NCBI GenBank assembly: GCA_023435025.1
Contig: JAEYSE010000128.1
Span: forward strand, 1-47,284
Direction: 5' to 3'
Origin: Bacillota bacterium
Lineage (GTDB): Bacteria; Bacillota; Clostridia; Christensenellales; CAG-138
Length of the DNA stretch: 47,284 bases
How positions within the stretch are numbered: position 1 is the stretch's first letter; the number at the start of each line of letters is the position of its first letter. The notes under the pieces were generated by a model. It was given only the letters and a program-made list of their open reading frames with translations, was not told the DNA's origin and searched no databases. The translations under genes and the position numbers were made by a program. Of the stretch, positions 30,087 to 37,938 are shown one piece after another.

Positions 30087-32941
30087 GAAAAGCAGTCGTT
30101 TGCGTACTATTACTCATCGGGCTGCTGTTGCCCTTTGCCGCGAAGGCAAAGGCATATGGCAGCGCCGATTTTATCGGTATGATGCAAACCCATCCCGCCG
30201 TCATGTTGCTGGTGGACCCTTACACCGGTGAAATCAAGTACGCAAATACGGCTGCCGCGCAGTACTATGGCTACAGCGTGAAGCAGTTTGAAGAAATGAA
30301 CTTCAGCGAAATCAACGCGACCCCTTCGAACAATATTAGCGAAGATGTCCGCGCCGCGTTCGGGAGCCGCGGCGGGGCGGCCCAATTTACTCATCGGCTT
30401 AAGGACGGCAGCCTCCGCTATGTAGAGATTACAGCGGGTATTGTGACGGTGGAAGGGCGGCTGATGAACCTTTTAATTGTTCAGGACATCACCGAAAAAA
30501 TACAATTGCTGGAGAACGAGCGCAAACAAACCAGGCTTTTTAACATCATCGGGAGCCTTATCGCGCTGTTGCTCCTTACGCTGTTGCTGGGGATTGGCTA
30601 CAACAGAGGACAATTAAAAAAGCTTGCGGCTTCCCTTGAAAAATCCAACGCGCTCATGCGCAGCTTTTATGACGCGGATGAAAGCGGGCTATATTTAAAG
30701 GACGAGAACCTGTGCTATGTTTCCGTCAACAAGGCCGGAGAAATGATGCATGGGGTCTTGGAAAAAGACACGGTCGGCAAAGATGATTATGCGATATTTG
30801 CCCCTGAGTTCGCGGAGGAACTCCGCAAGGCAGACCGCTACGTACTTGAAAACAACACATCCACTTTGGAAGAGATTACGCATAAGGGCAAGGTATTTAA
30901 AATCAAAAAGTTCCCGGTGGTGCTCGTCGACGGCAAACGCGGCGTAGGCTCCTATGCGCGCGATATTTCGGATGAAATCAAGTACGCAAAAAGGCAGGCG
31001 TTCGCTCTTAAGAGGAGCGAAATCGCCTTTGAGATGATGAACCGGAATTTTGAAAGTATGGAGGAGCAGCTGGGGCTGGTGTTGCAGCAGATGCTTCTGC
31101 TCACTGAAAGCGGGTTTGGCTGTATCTATCTGTATGATGAGCAGAAACAGGCACTCAAGCTCTTCTGCTGGATGGATCTCAATAAACCCGAAAACGGTGT
31201 ACCCGATATCCGGCGGGCCGCCCGTCTAGAAGAAATGGGAATATGGGGCGGCGTATTGGTTGAGCGCGAGCCCATCGTCATCAACCATTTTGCCGATGGA
31301 GAACGCCATTTCCTGCATTTCGGCCAGGAAAAGCCGGAAGCCCTGCGGGAGCAGGTGGAAATCTCAAATTATATGGCCTTCCCCGTATTGATCGATGGAG
31401 AAATCGTCGCCTGCATCGCATTGTTTAACCGGAACGGCGAATACGATATGGAGGATGCAGCTGAACTTAGCCTTCTCATGGACGGCGTATGGAATTCCAT
31501 GAAGCGGAGGCAAGCGCTTTCCACTTTATACTTTGAACGCAACAAGTATTTGCAAACGCTGATCTCAATTGGGGATGGGGTAATGGTGGTCAATGCCCAA
31601 GGCATGATCGAAATGCTCAATGGCGTTGCCGAAAGGCTGACCGGCTGGACCACCCGGGAAGCTATGAACCATCATTACAAAGAGGTGTTCGTGCTCTCCC
31701 ATGAGCAACCCGGCTTTACCATTAAGGATCCCATTGAGGCTGCCCTCTTGACCAACGAGGTGCAGGAGCTTGGCAATCACGCCATGCTGACATCAAGATG
31801 CGGCACGTCCTATTATCTAGAGGACAGCGCGGCGCCCATACGGGACGAGCAGGGGAACACAATGGGCGTGGTGCTTGTGTTCCGCGACGTGACCGATAAA
31901 AAAGAACAGCGCAAGAAGATCGAATTTTTAAGCTTCCACGACTCGCTTACAGGCCTCTACAACAGAAGGTATTTTGAGGAGGAGATGCAGCGTGTGGAGG
32001 CTTCGGGCGAACTACCGGTTTCTATTATATTGGGCGACGTCAACAGCCTGAAGCTGACCAACGATATATTCGGCCACGCGTTCGGCGATATGCTGCTTGA
32101 GAAAGTTTCTGAGGTACTCCGCGGCGTATTCGGCCCGCAAGCCGTTATTGCTCGGTGGGGAGGCGACGAGTTTGTCATACTGATGCCGGGCGCTTCGGCT
32201 GTGCAGGCGGAGGAAGCAATCGCGGCCGTAACGGAAGCGTTTTCAAAAGAACAGATCCGCGCAATACGCGGCAGCATCTCTATGGGCTATGCTACAAAGG
32301 CTGACCCGGAGGAATCCATCAGCCGGGTTCTTGTGACTGCCGAGGAAAACATGTATTCCGTAAAATCCCTAAATCGGGACGATGTGAGAAGCCGCGCGAT
32401 TGACGCGATTACCGACTCCCTCTATGAAAGCAGCTGTCGTGAGCGGGAGCACGCGGAGCGGGTCAGCGAACTGAGCGTGCTGCTTGGGCGCGGGCTGGGT
32501 CTTTCCGAGGTAAAGCTCAAGAAACTCAAGGAGGTCGCCCGCCTTCACGATATCGGCAAGATCGTACTGGAGCCGAATATTCTCAACAAAAACCATCGCC
32601 TGACTCTGGAGGAATGGAACGAGGTCAAGCGTCACCCCATAATCGGGTACCGCATCTTAAATTCCTTTGACGATACGCTGGATCTCGCAGAATCCGTACT
32701 TGCGCATCATGAGCAGTGGGATGGCACAGGCTACCCCAAGGGACTCAAAGGGGAGGAAATTCCACTCTTAGCGCGCATTATCGCCGTGGTGGAGAGCTTT
32801 GAGCGCATGACGAATGATTCGGACAACACCAAAGCGAGGACAAAAGAAGACGCGCTGCGTGAGCTGAGGGAAAACGCTGGCAGGCAGTTTGACCCCATGC
32901 TGGCCGAGCTGTTTGCGCGCATGATGGAAGAAAGCGCTTAA
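30083..32941 (+). CDS. Membrane multi-PAS/GAF-GGDEF-HD-GYP signalling protein
   Basis: The 952-residue product has a signal-like N-terminus (1-24), a PAS-type domain (about 30-150), a membrane segment (about 152-173), a second PAS (about 190-300), a GAF domain (about 325-470), a third PAS (about 480-610), GGDEF (RWGGDEF near 690-696) and HD-GYP (LHDIGKI near 820, HHEQWDGTGYP near 873). Both catalytic motifs are intact. It overlaps the previous gene by ATGA, so the two are translated together and could work as a pair reading different signals. The signal is not evident from sequence. Confidence 0.88.
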   Translation: MRKAVVCVLLLIGLLLPFAAKAKAYGSADFIGMMQTHPAVMLLVDPYTGEIKYANTAAAQYYGYSVKQFEEMNFSEINATPSNNISEDVRAAFGSRGGAAQFTHRLKDGSLRYVEITAGIVTVEGRLMNLLIVQDITEKIQLLENERKQTRLFNIIGSLIALLLLTLLLGIGYNRGQLKKLAASLEKSNALMRSFYDADESGLYLKDENLCYVSVNKAGEMMHGVLEKDTVGKDDYAIFAPEFAEELRKADRYVLENNTSTLEEITHKGKVFKIKKFPVVLVDGKRGVGSYARDISDEIKYAKRQAFALKRSEIAFEMMNRNFESMEEQLGLVLQQMLLLTESGFGCIYLYDEQKQALKLFCWMDLNKPENGVPDIRRAARLEEMGIWGGVLVEREPIVINHFADGERHFLHFGQEKPEALREQVEISNYMAFPVLIDGEIVACIALFNRNGEYDMEDAAELSLLMDGVWNSMKRRQALSTLYFERNKYLQTLISIGDGVMVVNAQGMIEMLNGVAERLTGWTTREAMNHHYKEVFVLSHEQPGFTIKDPIEAALLTNEVQELGNHAMLTSRCGTSYYLEDSAAPIRDEQGNTMGVVLVFRDVTDKKEQRKKIEFLSFHDSLTGLYNRRYFEEEMQRVEASGELPVSIILGDVNSLKLTNDIFGHAFGDMLLEKVSEVLRGVFGPQAVIARWGGDEFVILMPGASAVQAEEAIAAVTEAFSKEQIRAIRGSISMGYATKADPEESISRVLVTAEENMYSVKSLNRDDVRSRAIDAITDSLYESSCREREHAERVSELSVLLGRGLGLSEVKLKKLKEVARLHDIGKIVLEPNILNKNHRLTLEEWNEVKRHPIIGYRILNSFDDTLDLAESVLAHHEQWDGTGYPKGLKGEEIPLLARIIAVVESFERMTNDSDNTKARTKEDALRELRENAGRQFDPMLAELFARMMEESA

Positions 32942-33006
32942 ACCAGTCGAAAAAGACAGACGGCAGAAGGTGGGCCACCAAGGTGCAATCGGAATATAAA
33001 ACGGAT

Positions 33007-33034
33007 GCCAGCCGCTCACGCGACTGGCTTTTTT
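33007..33034 (+). terminator. Rho-independent terminator
   Basis: GCCAG (33007-33011) and CTGGC (33024-33028) pair, with an inner CGC/GCG pair, followed by six T. It ends the signalling pair. Confidence 0.8.
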
Positions 33035-33124
33035 ATAATCAGCTTTATGAGAAATCTGAACGCCAGAGAATCACGTACACGCATAGCTATCGATCCAGTC
33101 GGTAGTATAGATTACCCTCTATTA

Positions 33125-34342
33125 TCATGACGTCCCTCGTGATGGGGTACAGACCATGTGGTTAAGCCTCCCACTATAAGAATCAATCACCTCCCCGGTG
33201 TTCTCATCAAACTCTTTCCAATCGTAGCGGTGGTGGAGTTCTCCGCTTTCTAAAAACCGGTAGGTTCCGTCAAACATTGCGCGGCAGAAAGTATTCTTAT
33301 AATCGTATATTACAAGCTTCGAATCGGAGAATTCATATACCCACCCGGAATATGCAACCGCATTGGGGTTGGGCGACCAGACGCCGTCCAAATACTCCGC
33401 ATCGAGCGCAAATGCCTGCGCTTCCTCTGTATTGGGACGATAGGGCACATAGGAATAAGCACTTAACGCCGTACCCATGGCGTCCCTGCCATTCTTGTTC
33501 TTGTATGGCGCAATGCCGTCTATCACGGCATACAGCATGGCGAAATCTCCTTCCGATAACTTAGCCGCCTGATATTCCAAATTCAGTACGCGTACTACAA
33601 ATGTTGTGTTATGCATCTGGCTGGGATAAAGCTCCAGATAACAGACGCTACCGTCTTCCACAACCTTACCCACATAGCCGCTTACAATGACCTTGGTTCC
33701 AACATGGCCCATGGCGTCGCCGTAATAATCCGGCGCATAGGTCCAACGGCAGGAGCTCTTGAACGCATCAAGCAAAGTTTTGCAATAGGCCGTATCCGTA
33801 TATACGGGCTTATCGTCTTTGTACTCGGAAACAGACAGGAAATTGCCGTGCAGATCAAACAGCTTTACAATTCCGTTGCGCATGCCTTTTGCATATTCGC
33901 CTTCATACACCAGGCCGTCGCCAGAATGCAGCTTTCCATATCCGTCAAACAGGCCGTTTTTCCATTCCCCGTCATAGTATGCGTCAACTTCGCTTTCAAA
34001 AGAAAAATAACCCGTCCCATCCGGCAAGCCATCGACAAGGCTTCCTGAATAGGAACCGCTCAATGTCATGGATGGGAGATTGACATCCATTTCTTTTTTG
34101 GCGACGAACTCCGTAGCCGCCTCTTGAGAGATGACGGGCGCTTGCGGCGTAGAAGATATCTCGCGGTTCCGCTGGCGTAAGTCTACAAGGGTATTGACTG
34201 CGTAGTCCAACGACAAGATGAGCAAGAAAAACAAAACCCCAAATCCCGCAAGTATGAGGATCGGCGGCCATACTGGCTGGCGAGGGGGGACAGGTGTGCT
34301 TTTTTTTGAATCAGAAGAGGTGTGGGTTTCGTCTTGCTCCAT
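33125..34342 (-). CDS. MORN-repeat membrane protein
   Basis: The 405-residue product has a polar N-terminal tail, one membrane segment (about 27-48), then MORN-type repeats near residues 95-165 (GSYSGSLVDGLPDGTGYF, YDGEWKNGLFDGYGKL, YEGEYAKGMRNGIVKLF). A C-terminal beta-rich part contains GTKVIVSGYVGKV, suggestive of an OB-like fold. MORN repeats usually bind lipids or proteins near membranes. ATG 34342 has GGAGG eight bases upstream; longer in-frame starts are not supported. Promoter evidence lies at 34385. Function is unknown. Confidence 0.8.
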   Translation of the reverse strand: MEQDETHTSSDSKKSTPVPPRQPVWPPILILAGFGVLFFLLILSLDYAVNTLVDLRQRNREISSTPQAPVISQEAATEFVAKKEMDVNLPSMTLSGSYSGSLVDGLPDGTGYFSFESEVDAYYDGEWKNGLFDGYGKLHSGDGLVYEGEYAKGMRNGIVKLFDLHGNFLSVSEYKDDKPVYTDTAYCKTLLDAFKSSCRWTYAPDYYGDAMGHVGTKVIVSGYVGKVVEDGSVCYLELYPSQMHNTTFVVRVLNLEYQAAKLSEGDFAMLYAVIDGIAPYKNKNGRDAMGTALSAYSYVPYRPNTEEAQAFALDAEYLDGVWSPNPNAVAYSGWVYEFSDSKLVIYDYKNTFCRAMFDGTYRFLESGELHHRYDWKEFDENTGEVIDSYSGRLNHMVCTPSRGTS

Positions 34343-34384
34343 GGGGATAACCTCCGTAATGAAAAAAAGGAGTATCCTTTCTTT

Positions 34385-34393
34385 ATTATACCA
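34385..34393 (-). promoter_or_regulatory. Extended -10 promoter of the MORN gene
   Basis: TGGTATAAT on the minus strand (34393 to 34385), about 43 bases before ATG 34342. Same extended -10 form as in the dnaD promoter. Confidence 0.55.
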
Positions 34394-34467
34394 TATGGAT
34401 ACCAAAGAACGTGAAGGAGCAACGAATATCCTGATTTTTGAAAAAATGGCGCGCAATTCCCATTTGA

Positions 34468-34496
34468 TTGCTTTCCTCTGGAATTCATCGTATAAT
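34468..34496 (+). promoter_or_regulatory. Promoter of the alpha-oxoamine synthase gene
   Basis: TTGCTT (34468-34473), 17 bases, TATAAT (34491-34496), then a 50-base leader to ATG 34547. Confidence 0.7.
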
Positions 34497-34546
34497 GAAG
34501 CGGTCGTTTGATTTGGAATAATAAGTTTTTAAAAGGTGGCTGCAAA

Positions 34547-35722
34547 ATGGATTTATTTGAAAAATGCTTTCGCTACGACGAGCCGCAGCGGGCAATGGAA
34601 GCGGGGATCTATCCGTACTTTCATGCCCTTGAGACCCAGCAGGACACGGAGGTTGTCATGTCCGGCAGGAACATTATCATGCTGGGTTCCAACAATTACA
34701 TGGGTCTTGTCAGCGATGAAAGGCTGAAAAAAGCGGCGATTGCCGCGGTGGAGAAGTTTGGAACCGGCTGCTCCGGCTCCCGTTTTTTAAATGGTACGCT
34801 GGTGTTGCATGAGGAACTGGAGCGCGAGTTTGCGGAGTTTTTCCACAAGGATGCGGCGTTGACATTCTCTACCGGCTTCCAGACCAATCTGGGTGCAATC
34901 TCGGGCCTTGTTGGCCGGCACGACTATATTATAAACGATTCGGAAAACCACGCCAGTATCGTGGACGCGACCCGGCTAAGTTACTGCAAAAAGGACGTCA
35001 AGTACGAGCATTCCAACATGGAGGATCTCGAAAGTAAGCTTGTGCGCATCCCCGAAGACGCGGGCAAACTGATTGTGACTGACGGCGTATTCTCCATGTC
35101 CGGCGAAATCGCGAAACTTCCCGAAATCGTGAAGCTTGCGAAAAAATACAATGCGCGCATCATGGTGGACGACGCACACGGCGCGGGCATGGTGGGCGAA
35201 GGCGGGCGCGGCACGGCCTCGCACTTCGGCCTGGAGGACGAGGTGGACATCATCATGACCACGTTCTCCAAGTCCTTCGGCTCGCTGGGCGGCATTATCG
35301 CGGCCAGCGACAAGGTGATCAATTACATCAAGCATCGTTCCCGCCCGTTTATATTCAGCGCGTCCATACCGCCCGCCAATGCGGCGGCGGCGCTTGAGGC
35401 GCTGCGCATCATCAAACGCGAGCCCGATCGCAAGGATAAGCTGCTGGATGTCGCCAATTACATGCGCAAAAAGCTTACCGAGTTGAACGTCCCCATCATG
35501 GAAGGGGAGACCGCCATTATTCCCGTGTTCACATACTCCATGGAGCGGACGTTTATTGCCGCCAAGCTGCTCTTTGAAAACGGCGTTTACGTCAACCCCG
35601 TGATACCGCCCGCTGTCGTTGACGGGCAGTGCCTGCTGCGCACAAGCTATACGGCCACCCATACGTTCGAGCAAATGGATCGCGCCTCTGCGATTATCGC
35701 GCAGGTGCTGCAGTCGGTTTAA
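34547..35722 (+). CDS. Alpha-oxoamine synthase family aminotransferase-like enzyme
   Basis: This 391-residue PLP enzyme condenses an amino acid with an acyl-CoA or acyl-ACP. Family members include 8-amino-7-oxononanoate synthase, 2-amino-3-ketobutyrate CoA ligase, 5-aminolevulinate synthase and serine palmitoyltransferase. Seen here are LGSNNYMGL, GCSGSRFLNG, the substrate His in DSENHASI, VDDAHGAGMVG and TTFSKSFGSLGG with the PLP lysine. Length matches the family. No biotin or sphingolipid genes are beside it, so the product cannot be assigned. AAGGTGG precedes ATG 34547, and a strong terminator follows. Confidence 0.85.
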   Translation: MDLFEKCFRYDEPQRAMEAGIYPYFHALETQQDTEVVMSGRNIIMLGSNNYMGLVSDERLKKAAIAAVEKFGTGCSGSRFLNGTLVLHEELEREFAEFFHKDAALTFSTGFQTNLGAISGLVGRHDYIINDSENHASIVDATRLSYCKKDVKYEHSNMEDLESKLVRIPEDAGKLIVTDGVFSMSGEIAKLPEIVKLAKKYNARIMVDDAHGAGMVGEGGRGTASHFGLEDEVDIIMTTFSKSFGSLGGIIAASDKVINYIKHRSRPFIFSASIPPANAAAALEALRIIKREPDRKDKLLDVANYMRKKLTELNVPIMEGETAIIPVFTYSMERTFIAAKLLFENGVYVNPVIPPAVVDGQCLLRTSYTATHTFEQMDRASAIIAQVLQSV

Positions 35723-35745
35723 CGGAGCGAAATAGGAAATTGTTG

Positions 35746-35780
35746 ATGCCATGCGGGAGACCGCATGGCATTTTGCATCT
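35746..35780 (+). terminator. Rho-independent terminator
   Basis: A perfect 11-base stem (35746-35756 with 35761-35771) with loop GAGA is followed by TTTGCATCTTTTT. It ends the synthase gene. Confidence 0.85.
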
Positions 35781-35920
35781 TTTTAATGCGGGAATGTTTC
35801 ATGGTCTGTTGTTACGAAACATCAAAAATTCCGCTCATAACATTTCAAAAGCCGACTGAATGAGGGAATTCTATACCATACATGCGCCTCATACCCTGTA
35901 CAAAAGAAAGGCGGCATTAT

Positions 35921-36448
35921 ATGGATTGGAGAGAAAGAATACGCAACCTTTGGATCGAACGTGCCGTGTGGATGCGGCATTATATCATAAGTCTTATGAT
36001 GGGCCTGCGCGATTTAAGCTTTGTTGCAGCCAGGCTGCTTCGCAATGGGACGGATATAGCGCGCGCAATTTCATATTATTATGGCGATGAAGTTGCTATT
36101 CAAGCTGAAAATCTTTTTACACAAAACGTGCTTCTTTTATCCGAATTGGCCTCAACTATAAAGTCCGGTGGAAGTATTGAGCCAATGATTGCTGGCTATG
36201 ACGCCATTGGAAGCGGTCTTCTTGAACTGCTGGCCCAAGCAAATCCAAACTTGGATAAGACCGTATGGGAGGCATATATAAAAAATCAGTTTAATCTTCA
36301 ACTGGATTTACTGCGCAGCCTAAGCCAAGGCCAGTACTCCGAGGGGATCACCAATTTCGACTTGGCATATGGTAACGCAACGAGAATTGCGCGTCAAATG
36401 ATTGATGGGATTGAAGCGCAGTTTGGATTAGGAACGGTATCAGCATAA
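35921..36448 (+). CDS. Conserved hypothetical protein of the LWxxHxxWTR-like group
   Basis: The product (175 residues) begins with LWIERAVWMRHYIISLMMGLRDLSFVAARLLRNGTDIA, which resembles a group of small Bacillota proteins with an LW-x-x-H-x-x-W-x-R start and an LLxN-x-x-D motif. In those relatives a His sits where this has an Arg, so the match is partial. The rest is helical and soluble. No function is known. AAAGGCGG lies before ATG 35921. It is not in an obvious operon. Confidence 0.7.
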   Translation: MDWRERIRNLWIERAVWMRHYIISLMMGLRDLSFVAARLLRNGTDIARAISYYYGDEVAIQAENLFTQNVLLLSELASTIKSGGSIEPMIAGYDAIGSGLLELLAQANPNLDKTVWEAYIKNQFNLQLDLLRSLSQGQYSEGITNFDLAYGNATRIARQMIDGIEAQFGLGTVSA

Positions 36449-36605
36449 TCTTAAGAGATGCAAAAACCGGTACTGGGGCAGAATGAACGTTCTGTCCTTA
36501 TTATTGCTGAGACCCGGAAGCCGCGTAAATATGCTTGACAGCAGCGAATTTGGTAATTTATTGTTTGAAAAGAAAAGTCTGAGACATGGAATGATGGAGG
36601 ATAGT

Positions 36606-37046
36606 ATGCTCTCAATCAGGCATTATGAGGACCAGGATCTGGAACAGGCCACAAAGGGGTATATGGAGACGTTTGCGCAGGAGCCATGGAATGAGCAGTG
36701 GCCGAAGGAACTTGCACAAACAAGGTTATCGGAGCTTTTATCCGGCCCGCAGGGACGCGGGTATGTTTGCTTTTTGGACGAGAAGCTTGCGGGGGTCATG
36801 TGCGGAAGGCTTATCACGTTTTTGCATGGAAGGGAGTATTTCATAGATGAATTCTTCGTTCTTTCCGGCATGCAGGGAAAGGGCATCGGCACCGCGATGA
36901 TTGAACATGCGAAACAGGAGCTAAAAGCGGAGGGTTTCGTCAATATCGTTTTAAATACGGAAAAAGGCTATCCTGCCGAACGCTTTTACCTTAAAAACGG
37001 GTTCTGCCACATGGAGTCTCTTACCTTTATGTATCTGGATATTTGA
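36606..37046 (+). CDS. GNAT family N-acetyltransferase
   Basis: This 146-residue protein has the GNAT acetyl-CoA motif GMQGKGIGTAMIEHAKQEL near residues 90-108, preceded by the beta-strand EYFIDEFFVL, and a C-terminal YPAERFYLKNGF. It probably acetylates a small-molecule or protein amine; the substrate is not evident. ATG 36606 has GGAGG five bases upstream. An upstream in-frame ATG at 36483 would add 41 residues that do not resemble the family. Confidence 0.82.
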   Translation: MLSIRHYEDQDLEQATKGYMETFAQEPWNEQWPKELAQTRLSELLSGPQGRGYVCFLDEKLAGVMCGRLITFLHGREYFIDEFFVLSGMQGKGIGTAMIEHAKQELKAEGFVNIVLNTEKGYPAERFYLKNGFCHMESLTFMYLDI

Positions 37047-37095
37047 TAACCCTTGGTTATAAATGGGGCCAGTCCGCGGTTCTGAATGCATGACT

Positions 37096-37920
37096 TTAGT
37101 CAAACAAACGCGAATAGGTCACTACCTGGAATTTGTCCTCGTTGGCATGGAGAAATTCGATAAGAGCCGCAAGCTTCTCAGGTGAATATGACATCTGCGA
37201 CCCGTCGTCGGCTTCGCCTATCTTGTGGAGGTTGAACAGCACCGCCGCATCACCGCCATAGCAGCTCATAAGCTCTTTCTGCGCGGCATCAACGGATACG
37301 TCGGTGAGAAGATGTATGGTTTTTACCTGGAAATAGGTCGCCTTGTTGCGGCTTAACATGAGTATATTGTCGGAGGTGCGGATATTCTGAAAGCCTCTTT
37401 TTATAAGCAACGGTATCAGGTACGGATTGCACTCTCCCAGGGGGGTTATGACCATGTTCATACCCCTCTTAAAGAGATGATTATCAAGCCATTCCCGTGC
37501 GTGCATATATTCGGAAAGCATCTCGTCGCAGCGAAAATACATGCCTTCCTTATGGGAATAAGAATGGTTCAGTATATCCCATCCCTCCATATACAGCTCT
37601 GCAAGCTCCGCGTAGGACATATATTCCCTCTCGCGGACCATGCCGGGGATTACAGCGACGCTGCCCCTGTATCCATAACGCATGAGCATCGGATAAGCGC
37701 TCGAATACACCGAGCTCCATCCGTCGTCAAATATGAACGCGACCTGCGTCTTTGTTTTATCTACAGAAACGGCAGGTAAATCGTCATAGGAAAAATTGCT
37801 GAGCTTAAACAGGACAAACGCATTTTTGAAGCCATCGAACAGCCTGGAATACGTCCCAGGATACATCAGCAACGAGAGGCATATTGCGACCAGTGCGAAG
37901 ACGCAATAAAGCTTTTTCAA
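37096..37920 (-). CDS. Polysaccharide deacetylase (NodB-like)
   Basis: This 274-residue protein is a carbohydrate esterase 4-type deacetylase with a membrane-anchoring N-terminus (about 3-22). Motif 1 is FDDGW (64-68) and motif 2 is NHSYSH (118-123, metal-binding His119 and His123). It could remove acetyl or similar groups from the exported polysaccharide. TTG 37920 is the start, with AAGGAGG eight bases upstream. It is the last gene of the six-gene surface operon, 18 bases after the CotH gene. Confidence 0.87.
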   Translation of the reverse strand: MKKLYCVFALVAICLSLLMYPGTYSRLFDGFKNAFVLFKLSNFSYDDLPAVSVDKTKTQVAFIFDDGWSSVYSSAYPMLMRYGYRGSVAVIPGMVREREYMSYAELAELYMEGWDILNHSYSHKEGMYFRCDEMLSEYMHAREWLDNHLFKRGMNMVITPLGECNPYLIPLLIKRGFQNIRTSDNILMLSRNKATYFQVKTIHLLTDVSVDAAQKELMSCYGGDAAVLFNLHKIGEADDGSQMSYSPEKLAALIEFLHANEDKFQVVTYSRLFD

Positions 37921-37938
37921 ACCGGGACCTCCTTACGT

